From Takakia lepidozioides (Eukaryota > Streptophyta > Takakiopsida > Takakiales > Takakiaceae): a stretch of DNA of 60,000 nucleotides. Below the pieces are notes generated by a model. It was not told the DNA's origin. It worked only from the letters and a program-made list of their open reading frames with translations, and searched no databases. Shown piece after piece: positions 10,334 through 21,871 of this stretch. The position numbers and the translations under genes were made by a program. Numbering within the stretch: position 1 is the stretch's first letter; every line of letters starts with the position of its first letter. The stretch is taken from positions 89,200,756-89,260,755 of the forward strand of contig CM060731.1 in assembly GCA_030704615.1 (NCBI GenBank), in the 5' to 3' direction.

Positions 10334-12299
10334 TCTTCATGAGGGATTGCCAACCATGCTCCCTGGCGTAGTTGTATGGAGCTCAGAAATGAAGACATAA
10401 CATAAAAAATCCATAGGGAAGTACGACTTACAAATCGCAAGATAAAACCCTTGGATCCGCCAACGCCCCACTTGTGTGTGGATTTGTACTTGTCAAGGCG
10501 GACAGTTGTTGCTTCGCGTGCCCGGTCAAATTTGGCCTTGTTTGCGGCATCAGTCTCTCCCGCAATGAGTGCATCCCACGATACCTATGCACCCCCCCCC
10601 CCCCCCCAACAATTAGTGAATTACACACATACGTTGCATCAAATCCACCTCATTAATGCACATGCGACAAATGGAAGGTGACATGATTCAGGATTTGCCA
10701 ACCTGTGTAATTCCATAAGATGGTTTGGGTATGGCCCCCTTTTTCATTGCCCTCCGAATGATTTGTCTAGCACGGTACCTCATGTCCTTCAAGTTTTGCC
10801 CCACCATCTCCATCACCCTTGTGTCACTCCAATTGCCCGGAAACCGGCGGTCTAACTCACGGGCATACGCCCGCTTCGCGCCAAAGTGCTGATCAGCCTC
10901 GATGTGCAAAGGGAACCACCTCAATGCGAGTTCAAAGGCTGGCTTCTTCATAGCCTCCCAGAACGCACCGCAGGGGTCACCATGGCGATTCACCTCCACC
11001 GGTGGCACCACGATCTTTGCCAACTCCACGTCCTGTATCGCCAAGGCCATCCCACCATCTCCCTTCTTTGTAGCCTCCTTCCCCTGCTCCTTTGTTACCC
11101 CACTGCCCTCCCCCGCATGCATACTCACTCCTTCCTCTCCATGGGACTTCTTTTTCTTTTTCTTCTTTTCCTTCCCCTTCTCCACGACCATCTCCTTCCC
11201 CTTCCCCGCTACTTCCTCTCTCTCCTTCTCCCTCTCCCTTCTCCCTCTCTCCTTGGCAGCCCCTTCATTGATGGTAAAAGGGATCTCGAGAGATTGAGGC
11301 CTCTTCTTCTTACCTTTGGTGTTCGGATCCTTCATGAACACCACGTGCTCTCCCTCATTGGCAACCCCACTGGACTGCACCAATGAGGCCAGCCATGTTG
11401 CTGCCTCCTGAAGACAAATAACCCCTCCAAATTCAAAAAAAGAAACAAACAACAAAGAAAATCATGCATGGAAAGGAAAGGAAAAATCATGGAACAAGGT
11501 GCGACAGTTGTACCTTTGCAAGCTTGTCCGACTCACCCCTGGTGTCACCCGATGTGGGAGGAGTCCCCGTTGCCGGATGTACCCGCTCTATTCCTTCCCG
11601 GAGCGCCACTGGAAGTAGATTCCAGATGTGGAGCATAGCCGGCGGCGGCGCCCCGTAGTCCAAGCCCTTCTTTGCTGACCACTCAGGCTCAGGGGGCGGT
11701 GTCGCTGATCGGCTAGGCTGCTCCGAACCGGCCCATACCTCCTCCTCTCCCCCCCCCCCCAAATGCGTATCAGGGTAGAAGCCCTCACTCGGCTTGACTT
11801 CTTCGAGGCGCTTCGCTATCTTGGCCACTTCATTGGCCCTCCTCGTCTCCTCCTCCCTCATCGACAACATTGGGCTGGCAATGGAGGCTTTCAAATGCCC
11901 TTGAACCTGACGTTGGGCCTTGGCAAGTGCAGCCTTTGCTGCGAAGGAAGGGGTCGCTATCGGGGTGACATCCAAAAGGTGCCCATACCGGGCCCCTGAA
12001 CGGGTGATATGCTTGTCAAGGTACATTTCACCTGTCTTGGTGGCCGGGGGTGTGCTCAACTGAGCATCCGGCTCAGCAATAACCTCCCGAATAGGAGAGC
12101 TGGCTGAGCCGGCCCCTAGCGCATCCAAGATGTGGACAAGAGGGGGGGTACTGGCCTCGGGGGGCAGACGAGCCGTCCGGCTGCGGCTGTCGACGGGGCT
12201 GGTTAACCGTGAGACGCCCTGGCGCGTCACACGTGCCGGCAGAGCAAACGGATTGTCCGCCCCTTTCTTTGGGGTAGGGGACTTCTTCTCTTTCCCCAT
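10334..12299 (-). CDS. Transposase_24/TNPA-like protein of a CACTA element
   Basis: Three exons with GT..AG borders, all phase 0: 12299-11514 (ATG; MGKEKKSPTPKKG), 11407-10703 and 10584-10432 (donor GTAAGT). Together they give 548 codons without a stop. Residues 1-260 are proline/serine-rich and low complexity; a lysine run follows near residue 340. Residues about 420-490 hold FWEAMKKPAFELALRWF and RFPGNWSDTRVMEMVGQNL. The third exon has VSWDALIAGETDAANKAKFD ... THKWGVGGSKGF, matching the W..L / N..NR.. / H..GSKSF pattern of plant Transposase_24 (PF03004) proteins encoded by En/Spm elements. The 3' end is unresolved: one possible exon begins at 10334, and an acidic tail (ESSTEDEDEDD, stop near 10132) lies in another frame. 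Position 0.5 kb inside a CACTA terminus fits. Confidence 0.65.
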
Positions 12300-12418
12300 A
12301 AGCTGGCATCTGTAATGGAAACCCACAAGTTGGCCTCATTAGGAACATTCCAGATCAAAAACAAAAAAAAACCAAGCATGTCGGGGGCTGAGAGCAGCAA
12401 GTGCTCGGGGTCTCGAGA

Positions 12419-12541
12419 GGGGGCAACAAAGAGAGAAGAAAAAGGTTGGGGGGGGGGGGGAGTGACTGAGCACCACCACCAGCTGCTGAGCACCACGGGC
12501 TCAGTCACCCCCCCCCCCCCCCCCATTTTTTTTTTTTTTTT
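12419..12541. repeat. Poly-G/poly-C foldback element, copy 1
   Basis: Order: GGGGGCAACAAAG, A-rich, a run of about 14 G, AGTGACTGAGC, a short loop with CAGCTGCTG, GCTCAGTCAC, a run of about 17 C, a run of T. The central arms (G-run plus AGTGACTGAGC against GCTCAGTCAC plus C-run) are complementary over about 24 bp. Related copies lie at 21129-21244 (complete) and, partially, near 20330-20370 and 21875-21930. Confidence 0.8.
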
Positions 12542-12599
12542 TGGTTTCATGATCTCGGGGGATGCTAGAGTGTGAGCCTAGCCACGTGAGCCCAGGACA

Positions 12600-13172
12600 T
12601 GTGGCATGATTTTGGGAAAGATGCGGCATCTATTTCCATGGAAGAGGATCCATTACCGCAGAAACACGTCTTCATCCATATTAACCCTGCAACCCCAAAC
12701 AGAAACCCTAACCCTTGTTAGCCTCAGGGACCCACCTCAACCCCGACAGTGAACCTCGCCATCCCACCCCTGTGCATGATACTGCGCACTGACATCGTCC
12801 ATGGGACCATCCATGCATGCAACATTCATCCACAATGTACATCCAATCGGGGTTCATCCATCCAAAAACATCCATCCTCCATCCATCCAACCAAATATTG
12901 GTGTGATGGCATATGTCGAATGACTGTCTACTGGACTATGCACATATTCATCTCTGTTGAAAAACTTTTATTGAATGCACACGGTTGAATTTGAGAGCAA
13001 TGATTAGAATGAAACACTTTCAAATGCGCAGGACGCGGGGGAGAGAATGTTTCAATTCAGGGATGTGAATTTCATTGTAGTCCGTGCTCATTAGAACGGA
13101 TGGTGGGAAGAGAAATGGTGGTGCAACGGAAAACGGAGAATGTGTCCCCTCATGTTTCATAAATGAATGCCC
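12600..13172. other. No gene seen; CATCCAT-rich patch
   Basis: A CATCCATCCAT-type simple repeat occurs at about 12805-12895. GTGAGCCTAGCCACGTGAG just before this stretch (12572-12590) is an inverted copy of sequence at 17197-17220. Nothing else is recognisable. Confidence 0.4.
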
Positions 13173-14213
13173 TCAAGTACATCCGTAGGTGGTATCAACA
13201 CTGCTACTGCTACCACCTGAATCTGCTGAACTGCTAGAAGTATTGCTACCACCTAAAACTGCTGCACTATCATCTATGAAGAGGTGCCTGAGCGTCTTCC
13301 TGGAACTCCAACGCAAAGGTAGGGGAGAAAGCACAGCTGCTTGCACACGAGCAATGTCTTCCGCGTAATCGGGAAGGACATAATTAGGAGGTGGGCTCCA
13401 GCACAAGTCCCTCAAGTATATGGAAGACAGGGGCCACGGGAGTGCGTTCACATTCCTACAATCAGAAATGCACCATTTGGGTAACAATCAGACAACAGAA
13501 GGGGACGCGACAGAGCATATACACAGGGATCAAATAGACAGAAAATGAACTTACTCACATGAAAAGTCATTGTCCAGGTCTTTGTCGTCACCGTCGAGGA
13601 TATCAATTTACGCAGTGACATCCTTGACATTGGAGGTAGACGCGCCCCCTTGCAACTCGGCGAGGAGGCCAGTGAAAATATCTGCATCTCCTTCCATACC
13701 AAACAAGTGCCTGCCATCTGCCTTGTAAGCATGGTAAGAAGCGCATGCAAGAGACAAATTGAAGGAATTAGAGTTTTAGAATATTGAGTAAAGAAGGTGA
13801 AAAGAAATCGATGACAAAAGCAAGAAGAGAAACATGTGCCGAGAGTGAGATCTATGATGCGGGCCCCTGGCTGAGAACAACTCTCAATGATCGTTTGGAT
13901 AAAAGCCGGGCTTTTTTCACGGGCCCCTCTCCAAGGCGTTCCATTTGGCTTTTGCAAACATACGTTGGAGTCGACATAGTTGTAGTGCATGTCGTCGACG
14001 ACAGGATCGAACCTCTCGTTTATGAAACATCATCCCCCATGAAGCTCGAACTCCACCACTGTGGTGGGAGTCGACAGTGGATGTACCCTCATAGACAGAC
14101 GGCCTCAAATAGACGGGTCTGCAATGAAGAGGCCAATAATTAGTGAGGAATGTTTCATAGCACATCTGGGTGGGAGTGCAGACCCATTCTGGATGGAACT
14201 GGTTCACAGTCAT
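13173..14213 (-). pseudogene. DNA methyltransferase-like gene (N6/N4 amino-methylase type), decayed
   Basis: Reading the minus strand, the segment 13990-13835 gives QKPNGTPWRGAREKSPAFIQ then IIDLTLGT (13870-13835). This resembles the WRG..EKS and D-L-x-G-T (SAM-binding, motif I) region of amino-methyltransferases. After a gap, ADGRHLFGMEGDADIFTGLL (about 13733-13674) looks like the following GR...xxGxExDxxxF segment, and an aspartate-rich end follows. The last exon, 13455-13173 after a TTGTAG acceptor, encodes YVLPDYAEDIARVQAAVLSP and a serine/glycine-rich tail. Upstream frames (to 14213) are shifted and contain TGA. The catalytic [DNS]PP[YFW] motif was not found. Such methylases are known as passengers of mobile elements. 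Exon structure is only partly resolved. Confidence 0.45.
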
Positions 14214-14555
14214 TGCTCATGCACCGCCATAACTGAGTGCGCTGAAGCACTCAATTCAGGCAGTGCGATCAGCATGACTTCATAACAGTCAGTACAGTGG
14301 AACTTCAACAGAGAAGGCATAAAAACGAAGTATTTGAAACCCACCTTCTGCCCTGGGCAATCCCCCTTCGTCAGATATAGGCTATTGACACAGTTCCAGG
14401 TCTTGATAATCCGCATCCCCGAGGCTTTCAAGTAGCTTGCCAGCTCCCGACGACATCTCATCGTGACAGATTGTATGATAACCAATAAATTTATTTTAAA
14501 AAATAAATAAATAAAAATAAATAAAATTGGTTCCCTCTCCTCCACCCCCCCCCCC

Positions 14556-14762
14556 AGAGAACTGAGTGCGTCAACGCACTCAATTTCTTCATGATCATGA
14601 TTTCATGATGATCATCGACGACAGGTGCGGGTCCGGATTTTCACCCCGGGTACCCGACGGGTTTTAGGGGAAACCCAAAACCCCCCCCACCTCCCCTCCC
14701 CTGAGAACTGAGTGCGTCAACACACTCAATTTTTTCATGATCATGATTTCAGGATGATCATA
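14556..14762 (+). repeat. Direct repeat of a palindromic motif
   Basis: Two copies of a unit of about 60 bp, at 14556-14615 and 14703-14762. Each begins with the palindrome GAGTGCGTCAACGCACTC (second copy has one change) followed by AATTTYTTCATGATCATGAT. Part-copies of the palindrome occur at 14234-14252 and at 15434-15447. They bracket the SWIM fragment and the methylase-like gene. Confidence 0.75.
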
Positions 14763-14772
14763 CGAACTGGAG

Positions 14773-15281
14773 ATGGGCAAGTTGGAGGACGCTAGCTTTC
14801 GTCTGCACCAATCTGTGGCGTCGACTCTTGGTGGCCTTGCTGCTATGGTGCCTCCTCCAGCCGATACTTTGCATCCCACAAGAAGGAATGGCAAAACAGT
14901 GCATCAGGTGGCTTCCGGGCCTGATCACGATGCGAAGGTGGAATCGGCCAGACTACTTCAGGCTCAGGTAACAGGAACTATGGAAGTACCTTCACATGGG
15001 TATGGACGGGTTTATACTTCACATCTGGGTCTGTTTTGCACGACAGGGCCTATCAGGTGACGGTGGGAAATTTTCCGGGGTGTACTTGTCCCAACTTCAT
15101 GTGCATGCGTGAGGAAGCTCTAGGAAAGAGAGGGAAATGGGTTCCCTGCAAGCATCTTTACTACATCTTTTTGCGCGGGATGTATTGTGATCCCAAAAGA
15201 GACCAAATCATTCACCAGGCGACACTAGGTCCTGGTGAGGTACGGACACTTTTGCAGCGAGACATTGGCAATATCGAGTAG
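14773..15281 (+). pseudogene. SWIM zinc-finger protein fragment of a DNA transposon
   Basis: Two overlapping frames: 14773-15060 (no recognised domain) and 15036-15281. The second contains VGNFPGCTCPNFMCMREEAL ... GKWVPCKHLYYIF, i.e. C-x-C-x(n)-C-x-H, the SWIM signature, and ends IGNIE. SWIM fingers of this kind are usual at the C-terminal end of MULE transposases and of FAR1-like proteins derived from them. The break between the frames may be an intron or a frameshift. No DDE core is visible upstream, so only the tail of the gene is present. Confidence 0.6.
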
Positions 15282-15539
15282 TGTTGCATATGTTGCGATT
15301 TTTCGCAATGTCGGAAAGGGCTGCCTTGTTTGTAGAACATGTATACACAATTATTAAATCTGGACAAGCAGGCAATGTCTCGTTATGAAATGTAGTTTAT
15401 TTTTTCATCGGGTTTGGTTAACGAGCCTCTAAAATTGAGTGCGTCAACGCACACCACTTCTGCCCCCACCCCCAATATTGCCCCGGGCCCAAAAAAAAAA
15501 AAAAAAAAAAAAAATTGTTCGAGGGCCTGTCAAACATGG

Positions 15540-17040
15540 ACAAGTGTCAGTATGAAAGCTCATTTTATTTTTTCACGGCCTCTACAGAAGCATTGCGTAA
15601 ATGAGCTTCATGATGACCATCTGTTTTTTTTCCCACTTCTTCTTGAATAACAGGCACCTGAACAAGTTTCACAATGACAGCTCATTTGTTTTCCACGTCC
15701 TCTATACAAACAAACCCTAAATAAGCATTCATGATGACCATATGTTTTTTTTTTCACCTCTTCTTCAATAACAGAAACCTGAACAAGTTTGACAATGATA
15801 GAGCTCAAGTTTTTTTTTCACCTCTTCTTCACAAACAAACCCTAATTTATTCATGATGACATCTGATTTTTTATTCACCTCTTTTTCATCAACAGAAACC
15901 TGAACAAGATCGACAATGATAGAGCTCAATTTTTTTCACCTCTTCTTCACAAACAAACCCTAAATAACCATTCATGATGACCATCTGGTTTTTTTTCACC
16001 TCTTCTTCAATAACAGAAACCTGAAGAAGTTTGACAATGGTAGAGCTCAAGTTTTTTTTTCATCTCTTCTTCACAAACAATCCCTAATTTATTCCCTAAA
16101 TAAGCATTCATGATGACCATCTGGTTTTTTTTTCACCTCTTCTTCAATAACAGAAACCTGAAGAAGTTTGACAATGATAGAGCTCAACTTTTTTTTTCAC
16201 CTCTTCTTCACAAACAAACCCTAAATAAGCATTCATGATGACCATCTAATATTTTTTCACCTCTTCTTCAATAACAGAAACCTTGACAAGTTTGGGAATG
16301 AGAGCTCAATTTCTTTTCACAAACAAACCCTAAATAAACATTCATAATGACCATCTGATTTCTTTTTTCACCTCTTCTTCAATAACAGAAACCTGAACAA
16401 GTTTGACAATGATAGAGCTTAACTTTTTTTTTCACATCTTCTTCACAAACAAACCCTATATAAGCATTCATGATGACCATCTGATTTTTTTTCACCTCTT
16501 CTTCAATAACAGAATCCTAAACAAGTTTCACAAGGATAGCTCAATGTTTTTTTTACCTCTTCTTCACAAACACACCCTAAATAAGCAATCACAATGACCA
16601 CGTGTTTTTTTTTCACCTCATCTTCAATAACACAAACCTGAACAAGTTCCACAATAAACCGCTCATTTTGTTACACATCTTCTTCACAAACAAAGCCTAA
16701 ATAAGCTTGAAGATGACCATATGTTTAATTTTCACCTCATCTACATTAACAAAAACCATTGCCTGTTTCACAATGAGGGGTCATATTTTGGGGCTTGTTC
16801 TTGCCCATCCTCATTATTTTTAACCTCTCCTTCAATATTTCATCCATCCATCATCCATCCACCATGGATGAAATACTGGAAACGTCAGATAGCTTGACAA
16901 TGAGCATCCAAACTTTTCTTGCCTCTTGTTCATGCAAGAATCCCTAAATAAGATTCATGATGACTCACCCAGCCTTTTTTTTTCACCTCTTCTTCAATAA
17001 GAAAACCTCAGTAAGTTTCACAATGACCATTCCATTCTTT
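15540..17040 (+). repeat. Degenerate minisatellite, period about 120 bp
   Basis: About eleven diverged units. Each contains TTCATGATGACCAT, a T-run followed by CACCTCTTCTTCAATAACAG, AACCTGAACAAGTTTGACAA, GATAGAGCTCAA and CTTCACAAACAAACCCTAAA. Unit starts fall near 15610, 15728, 15850, 15972, 16107, 16230, 16340, 16465, 16588, 16708 and 16958. Later units are the most diverged. Confidence 0.85.
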
Positions 17041-17145
17041 CTATAATTCTTTTTTTAAGCGCTATAACTGCTTCCACGACAATAGGACCCTCTCTAAACA
17101 GAGGACTCAGGTATGGGGCCTGCTTCTTCCTCCACTAAACCCCTG

Positions 17146-17175
17146 GGCTCACGCTTAGAGGGCAAAGCGTGAGCC
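17146..17175. repeat. Small perfect hairpin
   Basis: GGCTCACGCTT (17146-17156) and AAGCGTGAGCC (17165-17175) are perfectly complementary with an 8-nt loop. The sequence GGGCTCACGCGGCTAGGCTC follows at 17199, and its inverted copy occurs at 12572-12595. Confidence 0.7.
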
Positions 17176-17229
17176 TCTAAGCGTGAGTCGAGCTCTTGGG
17201 CTCACGCGGCTAGGCTCACGCCGTAGCTG

Positions 17230-17290
17230 CACTCCATGATCTCTCCCTCTCTCTGTCCCTCTCTATCCATCTGCCCCTCTCTCCCTCTCC

Positions 17291-17322
<32 letters not shown>

Positions 17323-17330
17323 TGGTGTTC
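17230..17330 (+). repeat. CT microsatellite
   Basis: A pyrimidine tract of CTCTC/CCCTC units lies next to the 3' end of the LINE insertion. Confidence 0.9.
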
Positions 17331-17362
17331 ACAAAAGTAAACAAACCACAAGGGAGAGAGGG

Positions 17363-17382
17363 TGCAGAAAAAGTTAAAAAGA
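17363..17382. repeat. 20-bp target-site duplication, left copy
   Basis: TGCAGAAAAAGTTAAAAAGA; an identical copy lies at 18099-18118 and the sequences diverge immediately outside the 20 bp. The copies bracket the LINE fragment exactly. Confidence 0.85.
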
Positions 17383-18098
17383 TTGTTCTCTTAAGACGTT
17401 GTTTGCCGTAGCCATGTGGCCATGGACCCCGCGCCCAGTTTGAGCGGAAACAAAAGGGACAGAACATGCCTCTGTCAGGGGCTGACGTTGGTAGTAAGAC
17501 TTATCTTCATATATAGAATTAATCTGGGTTTTCCAGATATCCTCTAGAAATCCCTTCACACAAGCATCAAACTGTTGTGTGTGATTTGCCCAATAACTAG
17601 GCCTGAGGAGGGCCTGGGCTTTTGGCTCAGCCTTGAGACTTTCAAAGTTGGTAAACAGATGTACAAGCACAATTCCCTTGATAGATTTGAAGAGAGCGTC
17701 TCTTTGGTGAGAGAACCCTGGACAGTGTATCAGAAAATGAGTACTGTCTTCAGATTGCCCACACAACGGGCAATTGCACTCTCCCTTTCCTCTTTGCTTC
17801 TGTTTGCTGTTCAAAGGTAGGCTTCCTGCCCTAAGTTTAAATTTCAGTCTAGTGCCGAGAGTGGGTAGACCCTTGAGGTCATCCAAGATGTCCTCCCCCA
17901 TGTCACTGACTGGAAACAAGTTCAGGGAAGTTTTTTGCCTAACTTCATTTTCATCAGACAATCTCATGGCAACAGACATGGCTTTGGACACTACAGCCTC
18001 TAAGTCAGATTTATCAACCCATATTGCAGATCCGTACTCCAAGGCAGGTCTAATAATGCGACAAAGCATGGTTTTCTTAATCTCAGAGTTGACCCCTC
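17383..18098 (-). mobile_element. 5'-truncated LINE (3' end of the reverse-transcriptase ORF)
   Basis: A minus-strand frame (18069 to 17374) is open. It begins LCRIIRPALEYGSAIWV, the thumb region of LINE reverse transcriptases, and later has CPLCGQSEDSTHFLIHCPGF, a C-x2-C-x7-H-x4-C zinc-binding motif typical of LINE ORF2 C-termini. The 3' end (GTCTTAAGAGAACAATC on the minus strand) has no long poly-A. With the flanking 20-bp duplications this is a complete insertion event of a heavily 5'-truncated copy. Three other pieces of the same family lie at 20372-22352 on the plus strand. Confidence 0.85.
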
Positions 18099-18118
18099 TG
18101 CAGAAAAAGTTAAAAAGA
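18099..18118. repeat. 20-bp target-site duplication, right copy
   Basis: Identical to 17363-17382. Confidence 0.85.
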
Positions 18119-19740
18119 GAGAGGGAAGATATTCACGTTATGTCAAGACATGGACAAGACCCATAAGGGTCATTGTCAATTAAAGACATAAACAGCCCTG
18201 GATAGGGCATTATCTCACATTTCCAGTCTTGTCAAATCATCCCAAAAGACACCACCCAATCATCCAAGACAAAACAGGGTGGGAGGGCAGGGTTTGTTCT
18301 TGTGTGGGACAAGATAAGATATTGTTGTCCCTGTGCATGCTGCAAGGCCTCTTAGTTCAGCCTGTACATATACCAGCAGCTTACCAATTCAGCCATTAAT
18401 TATGGCAGGTCATGCATCAGCCAAGGCATAAGGACCAGCCTGCATTTTGTCAGAATCTCACTATCCCACCAAGCAGTCCAACTTGAGCCAGATGAAGTAG
18501 ATTCCATATCATTTGTATTCACCCCGAGACATGTGATCATACAAGGTATCAAGGGAATGTGAATGCAGCCTGTTAGATTGCAGGTTCAAGACTTGTACCA
18601 ACAAACAACATGAACAGCCGAGATCCATCCTCTTTTGTATAAAAAAACAGATGGTAGGTCATAGGCCTGATGTCATGACAGATCCAAAACAATAGGTAGG
18701 ATTCCATTGCAGCTTACCATCCTCATCCTTCAAGAGTTCCATGCTAAGACATGCAAAGAACACCTTACTACGATCTAGTACACATCAGAAGTAGGCCTGA
18801 CAAGGAGCAGGGCAGTACCCTACCAGGCTACCGCCTTAAACTTCAAGGCCATCAGATCCATAGTTACCCAAAACCGCCAAAAACATACCACCAAAAACCA
18901 GATCCTCTTTGGCCAAAATAACTTACAACCTAGCTTAGTAATCCACAGGCTTTGCTGTCAAAGATTAAAAGGTAGGGTATGGTTTGTATGCAAGCCTCAG
19001 GAAACAAGCCCGTCAGGCCAAGCTGCGCATCGGCGGTAGAACGACAAAGGCCAGAACGCAGGCTGGAGCATATCAAGTCAAGGGCAGTTGTGTTGAAATC
19101 GGGGCTGCAGCCTGCATCCACCTCACAGCGCGCACAACCCTAGGTCTCCTCAGCCCATATCCCAATCTGCATGCTCAAGAAACTTCAAAGTAGGTGAGGA
19201 TCCTCACCTGGTCCCATCACAAGCCCCCACAAAAACCAACAGGTTAGTGAGGATTGTGGAACCCCGGGTGAATCACAGACCCTCACACTTGTCATCGATG
19301 TCAACTAAGAAACTCAAAAGCAAGAGAAAGAGATAAGAACATGAGAATCCCTAAACTCCAAAGGCACCTGAGGCGATTGGGGAAGAGGGTTATGCGCCAT
19401 CACCACCCGCAGCAAGCCGCCTCCACAAAGCACATAAGCAATGAAGCAAAGCAGGCACAATCGCAAGGCACTAGAAAGGAGGGAGAGAACTTCCCGTCAT
19501 AAGCATCCTTGCTAAGCACAAAAAAAGCCATAGGAGGGAAGATGCCACTGCTTTCATAGCGGTGTTTCCCGCTGCAAGAGAGACAAGGCGCCGCCTTTGC
19601 GCCCCCCCAGGCACTCGTCCAGCATGGGTACGACACCACAAACAGGGCAGCCACCGAAGCACGCCCGCCATAACACTCTCCTCGCGAGCTCAGAAGCACA
19701 TCGCGTGCTTTTGACAGCAGGAGAGACGATATAGGGTTGT
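18119..19740. other. 1.6 kb without recognisable features
   Basis: Short open frames on both strands show no known motif and no intron signals that join into a longer frame. Confidence 0.45.
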
Positions 19741-19744
19741 CCCA

Positions 19745-20270
19745 TGATTATTCATCCGTGGATGAAAAATAGTAGGACGAATCCATATACCCTGATGGAT
19801 TTCATCCGCAGCAAGGTTAAAAATAGGTTTTGGGGTAGGGGTTAGGGTTTCCACCGTAATTAATCATAATTAGGGGTAGTAAAGATCAATTCCAGGCCAT
19901 AATCATCCATAGACAAATCATTTGTGTCAGGATGAAAAAGTAGGGAATATCATCCGTGGCGGCGCCTTACCTCCATCTAGGTAATTCTATCATTCCTTAC
20001 CAGACCATCCGGTATGGATAAAAAAATCAATAAAAGAGGAATGAAAAATTATCACCCTGGTAGTTTTTCATCCGGTACGGATGGAAAAACATGATACTGT
20101 TAGCAACCTCCATAGAGGTAATTCTTTTCTTCCATGGTGACTCCTCCGGTATGGATGAGAGTCAATAGAGGATGAATGAAAAGGCCAAAAGAACCATCCT
20201 AGAGGTAATTCAGTGTCCATCCTGGTGGCTCATCCGGTATGGTTGAAAAAGCCTGATAGAGGATGAGAAA
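19745..20270. repeat. Degenerate repeat array built on CATCCGGTAYGGATG
   Basis: A short self-complementary word (best copy TTTTTCATCCGGTACGGATG at 20063-20082) recurs near 19752, 20005, 20070, 20143 and 20222 at 60-80 bp spacing, more loosely between 19797 and 19965. TAGGTAATTCT-type words lie between copies (19978, 20115, 20201). Confidence 0.6.
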
Positions 20271-20371
20271 ACAAAAAATCGACACTGATAGCAAACTGCC
20301 AATTCCCAATAGAGAGGGAAACAAAGGGAGAGAGGGGGCAACAATGAAAAAAAATGGGTTGGGGGGGGGGA

Positions 20372-21120
20372 GGTCAGATGGTGGGGTCAGCTGCAGCATA
20401 TGTCCAACACCAGATATCCTAAGTTAATCGACTCTATATCTTGGAAACAGGACGGCCCACCGACCTGTCAAACAGGCTAAGTCCTGGCAGAAGACAGTAG
20501 AAGAGATTCTCAATGACCTGGACCTGGAACCGCAAGTCTTCACCCTGCTGGATAAATCTGACTTAGAGGCTGTAGTGTCCAACCATGTCTGTTACCATGA
20601 GATTGTCTGATGAAAATGAAGTTAGGCAAAAAAAACTTCCCTGAACTTGTTTCCAGTCAGTGACATGGGGGAGGACATCTTGGATGACCTCAAGGGTCTA
20701 CCCACTCTCGGCACTAGACTGAAATTTAAACTCAGGGCAAGAAGCCTACCTTTGAACAACAAACAGAAGCAGAGAGGAAAGGGAGAGTGCAATTGCCCGT
20801 TGTGTGGGCAATCTGAAGACAGTACTCATGTTCTAATACACTGTCCGGGGTTCTCTCACCAAAGAGACGCTCTCTTCAAATCTATCAAGGGAATTGTGCA
20901 TGTACCTCTATTTACTAACTTTGAAAAAGTCGAGGCTAAGCCAAAAACCCAGCCCCTTCTGAGACCTAGTTTTTGGGCATCTCACACACAGCAGATTGAT
21001 GCTTGTGTGAAGGGATTTTTAGAGGATATCTGGAAAACCCGGATTAATTCTATATGTGAAGGTAAGTCTTACAACCAACGTCAGCCCCTGATAGAGGTAG
21101 GATCTGTCCCTTTTGTTTCC
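20372..21120 (+). mobile_element. LINE fragment, tandem unit 1
   Basis: Starts GGTCAGATGGTGGGGTCAGC. The frame 20647-21120 matches the LINE at 17.4-18.1 kb nearly residue for residue (for example SDMGEDILDDLKGLPTLGTR and the CPLCGQSEDSTHVLIHCPGF zinc motif). A frameshift near 20640 separates it from the upstream part, which reads KSDLEAVVS-like sequence. It joins the foldback element at 21129. Confidence 0.85.
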
Positions 21121-21128
21121 CCAAGAGA

Positions 21129-21244
21129 GGGGGCAACAAAGAAAAAAAAAATGTGGGGGGGGGGGGGGGGGAGTGATTGAGCAGCAGCAGCTGCTCAGTC
21201 ACCCCCCCCCCCCCCCACCTTCTTTTTTTTTCTTTGTTGCCCCC
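21129..21244. repeat. Poly-G/poly-C foldback element, complete copy
   Basis: 116-bp near-perfect inverted repeat. Left arm: GGGGGCAACAAAG, A-run, TGT, about 17 G, AGTGATTGAGCAGC. Right arm: GCTGCTCAGTCAC, about 15 C, ACCTTC, T-run, CTTTGTTGCCCCC. The centre is CAGCAGCTG. It is fused directly to the LINE unit, so the apparent reading frame runs into it. Confidence 0.9.
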
Positions 21245-21335
21245 TGATGTTTCCCTCTCACTCCCTCTCTCTCTCTCCCTCTCTCTCCCTCTCTTCTGTG
21301 CTGCTCTCTTTAAGCTCCCGACGAGATAAATTCAA

Positions 21336-21871
21336 GGTCAGATGGTGGGTTCAGCTGCAACATATATCCAACACTAGATATCCTAAGTTAATCGACTCTA
21401 TATCTTGGAAACAGGACCGCCCACCGACTTGTCAAACAGGCTAAGTCCTGGTAGAAGACAGTAGAAGATTTTCTCAAGGACTTGGACCTGGAACCGCAAG
21501 TCTTCACCCTGCTGGATAAATCTGACTTAGAGGCTGTAGTGTCCAACCATGTCTGTGGGCAACCTGAAGACATTATTCATTTTCTGATACACTGTCCGGG
21601 GTTCTCTCACCAAAGAGATGTTGTCTTCAAATCTATCAAGGGAATTGTGCATGTACCTCTATTTACTAACTTTGAAAAGTCGAGACTGAGCCAAAAGCCC
21701 AGCCCCTTCTGAGGCCTAGTTTTTGGGCAACTCACACACAACAGATTGATGCTTGTGTGAAGGGATTTGTAGAGGATATCTGGAAAACCCGGATTAATTC
21801 TATATGTGAAGGTAAGTCTTACTACCAACATCAGCCCATGACAGAGGTAGGATCTGTCCCTTTTTGTTTCC
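21336..21871 (+). mobile_element. LINE fragment, tandem unit 2 (internal deletion)
   Basis: Same 5' boundary as unit 1 (GGTCAGATGGTGGGTTCAGC). An internal deletion of about 240 bp joins the KSDLEAVVS region directly to the CGQPEDIIHFLIHCPGF zinc region. It ends in TTTGTTTCCCCAAGAGAG and a shortened foldback element (21872-21935). Confidence 0.85.

Noticed and set aside
15279-15286. TAGTG-TTG as the right end of the CACTA element starting at 9224
   Set aside because: The five terminal bases and TTG match, but the adjacent bases (ATATCGAG) do not match CCTTTTCCTG, and the site is the end of the SWIM frame.
15540-17040. CRISPR-like array
   Set aside because: Units of about 120 bp repeat throughout, with no unique spacers, and the genome is eukaryotic. 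It is a minisatellite.
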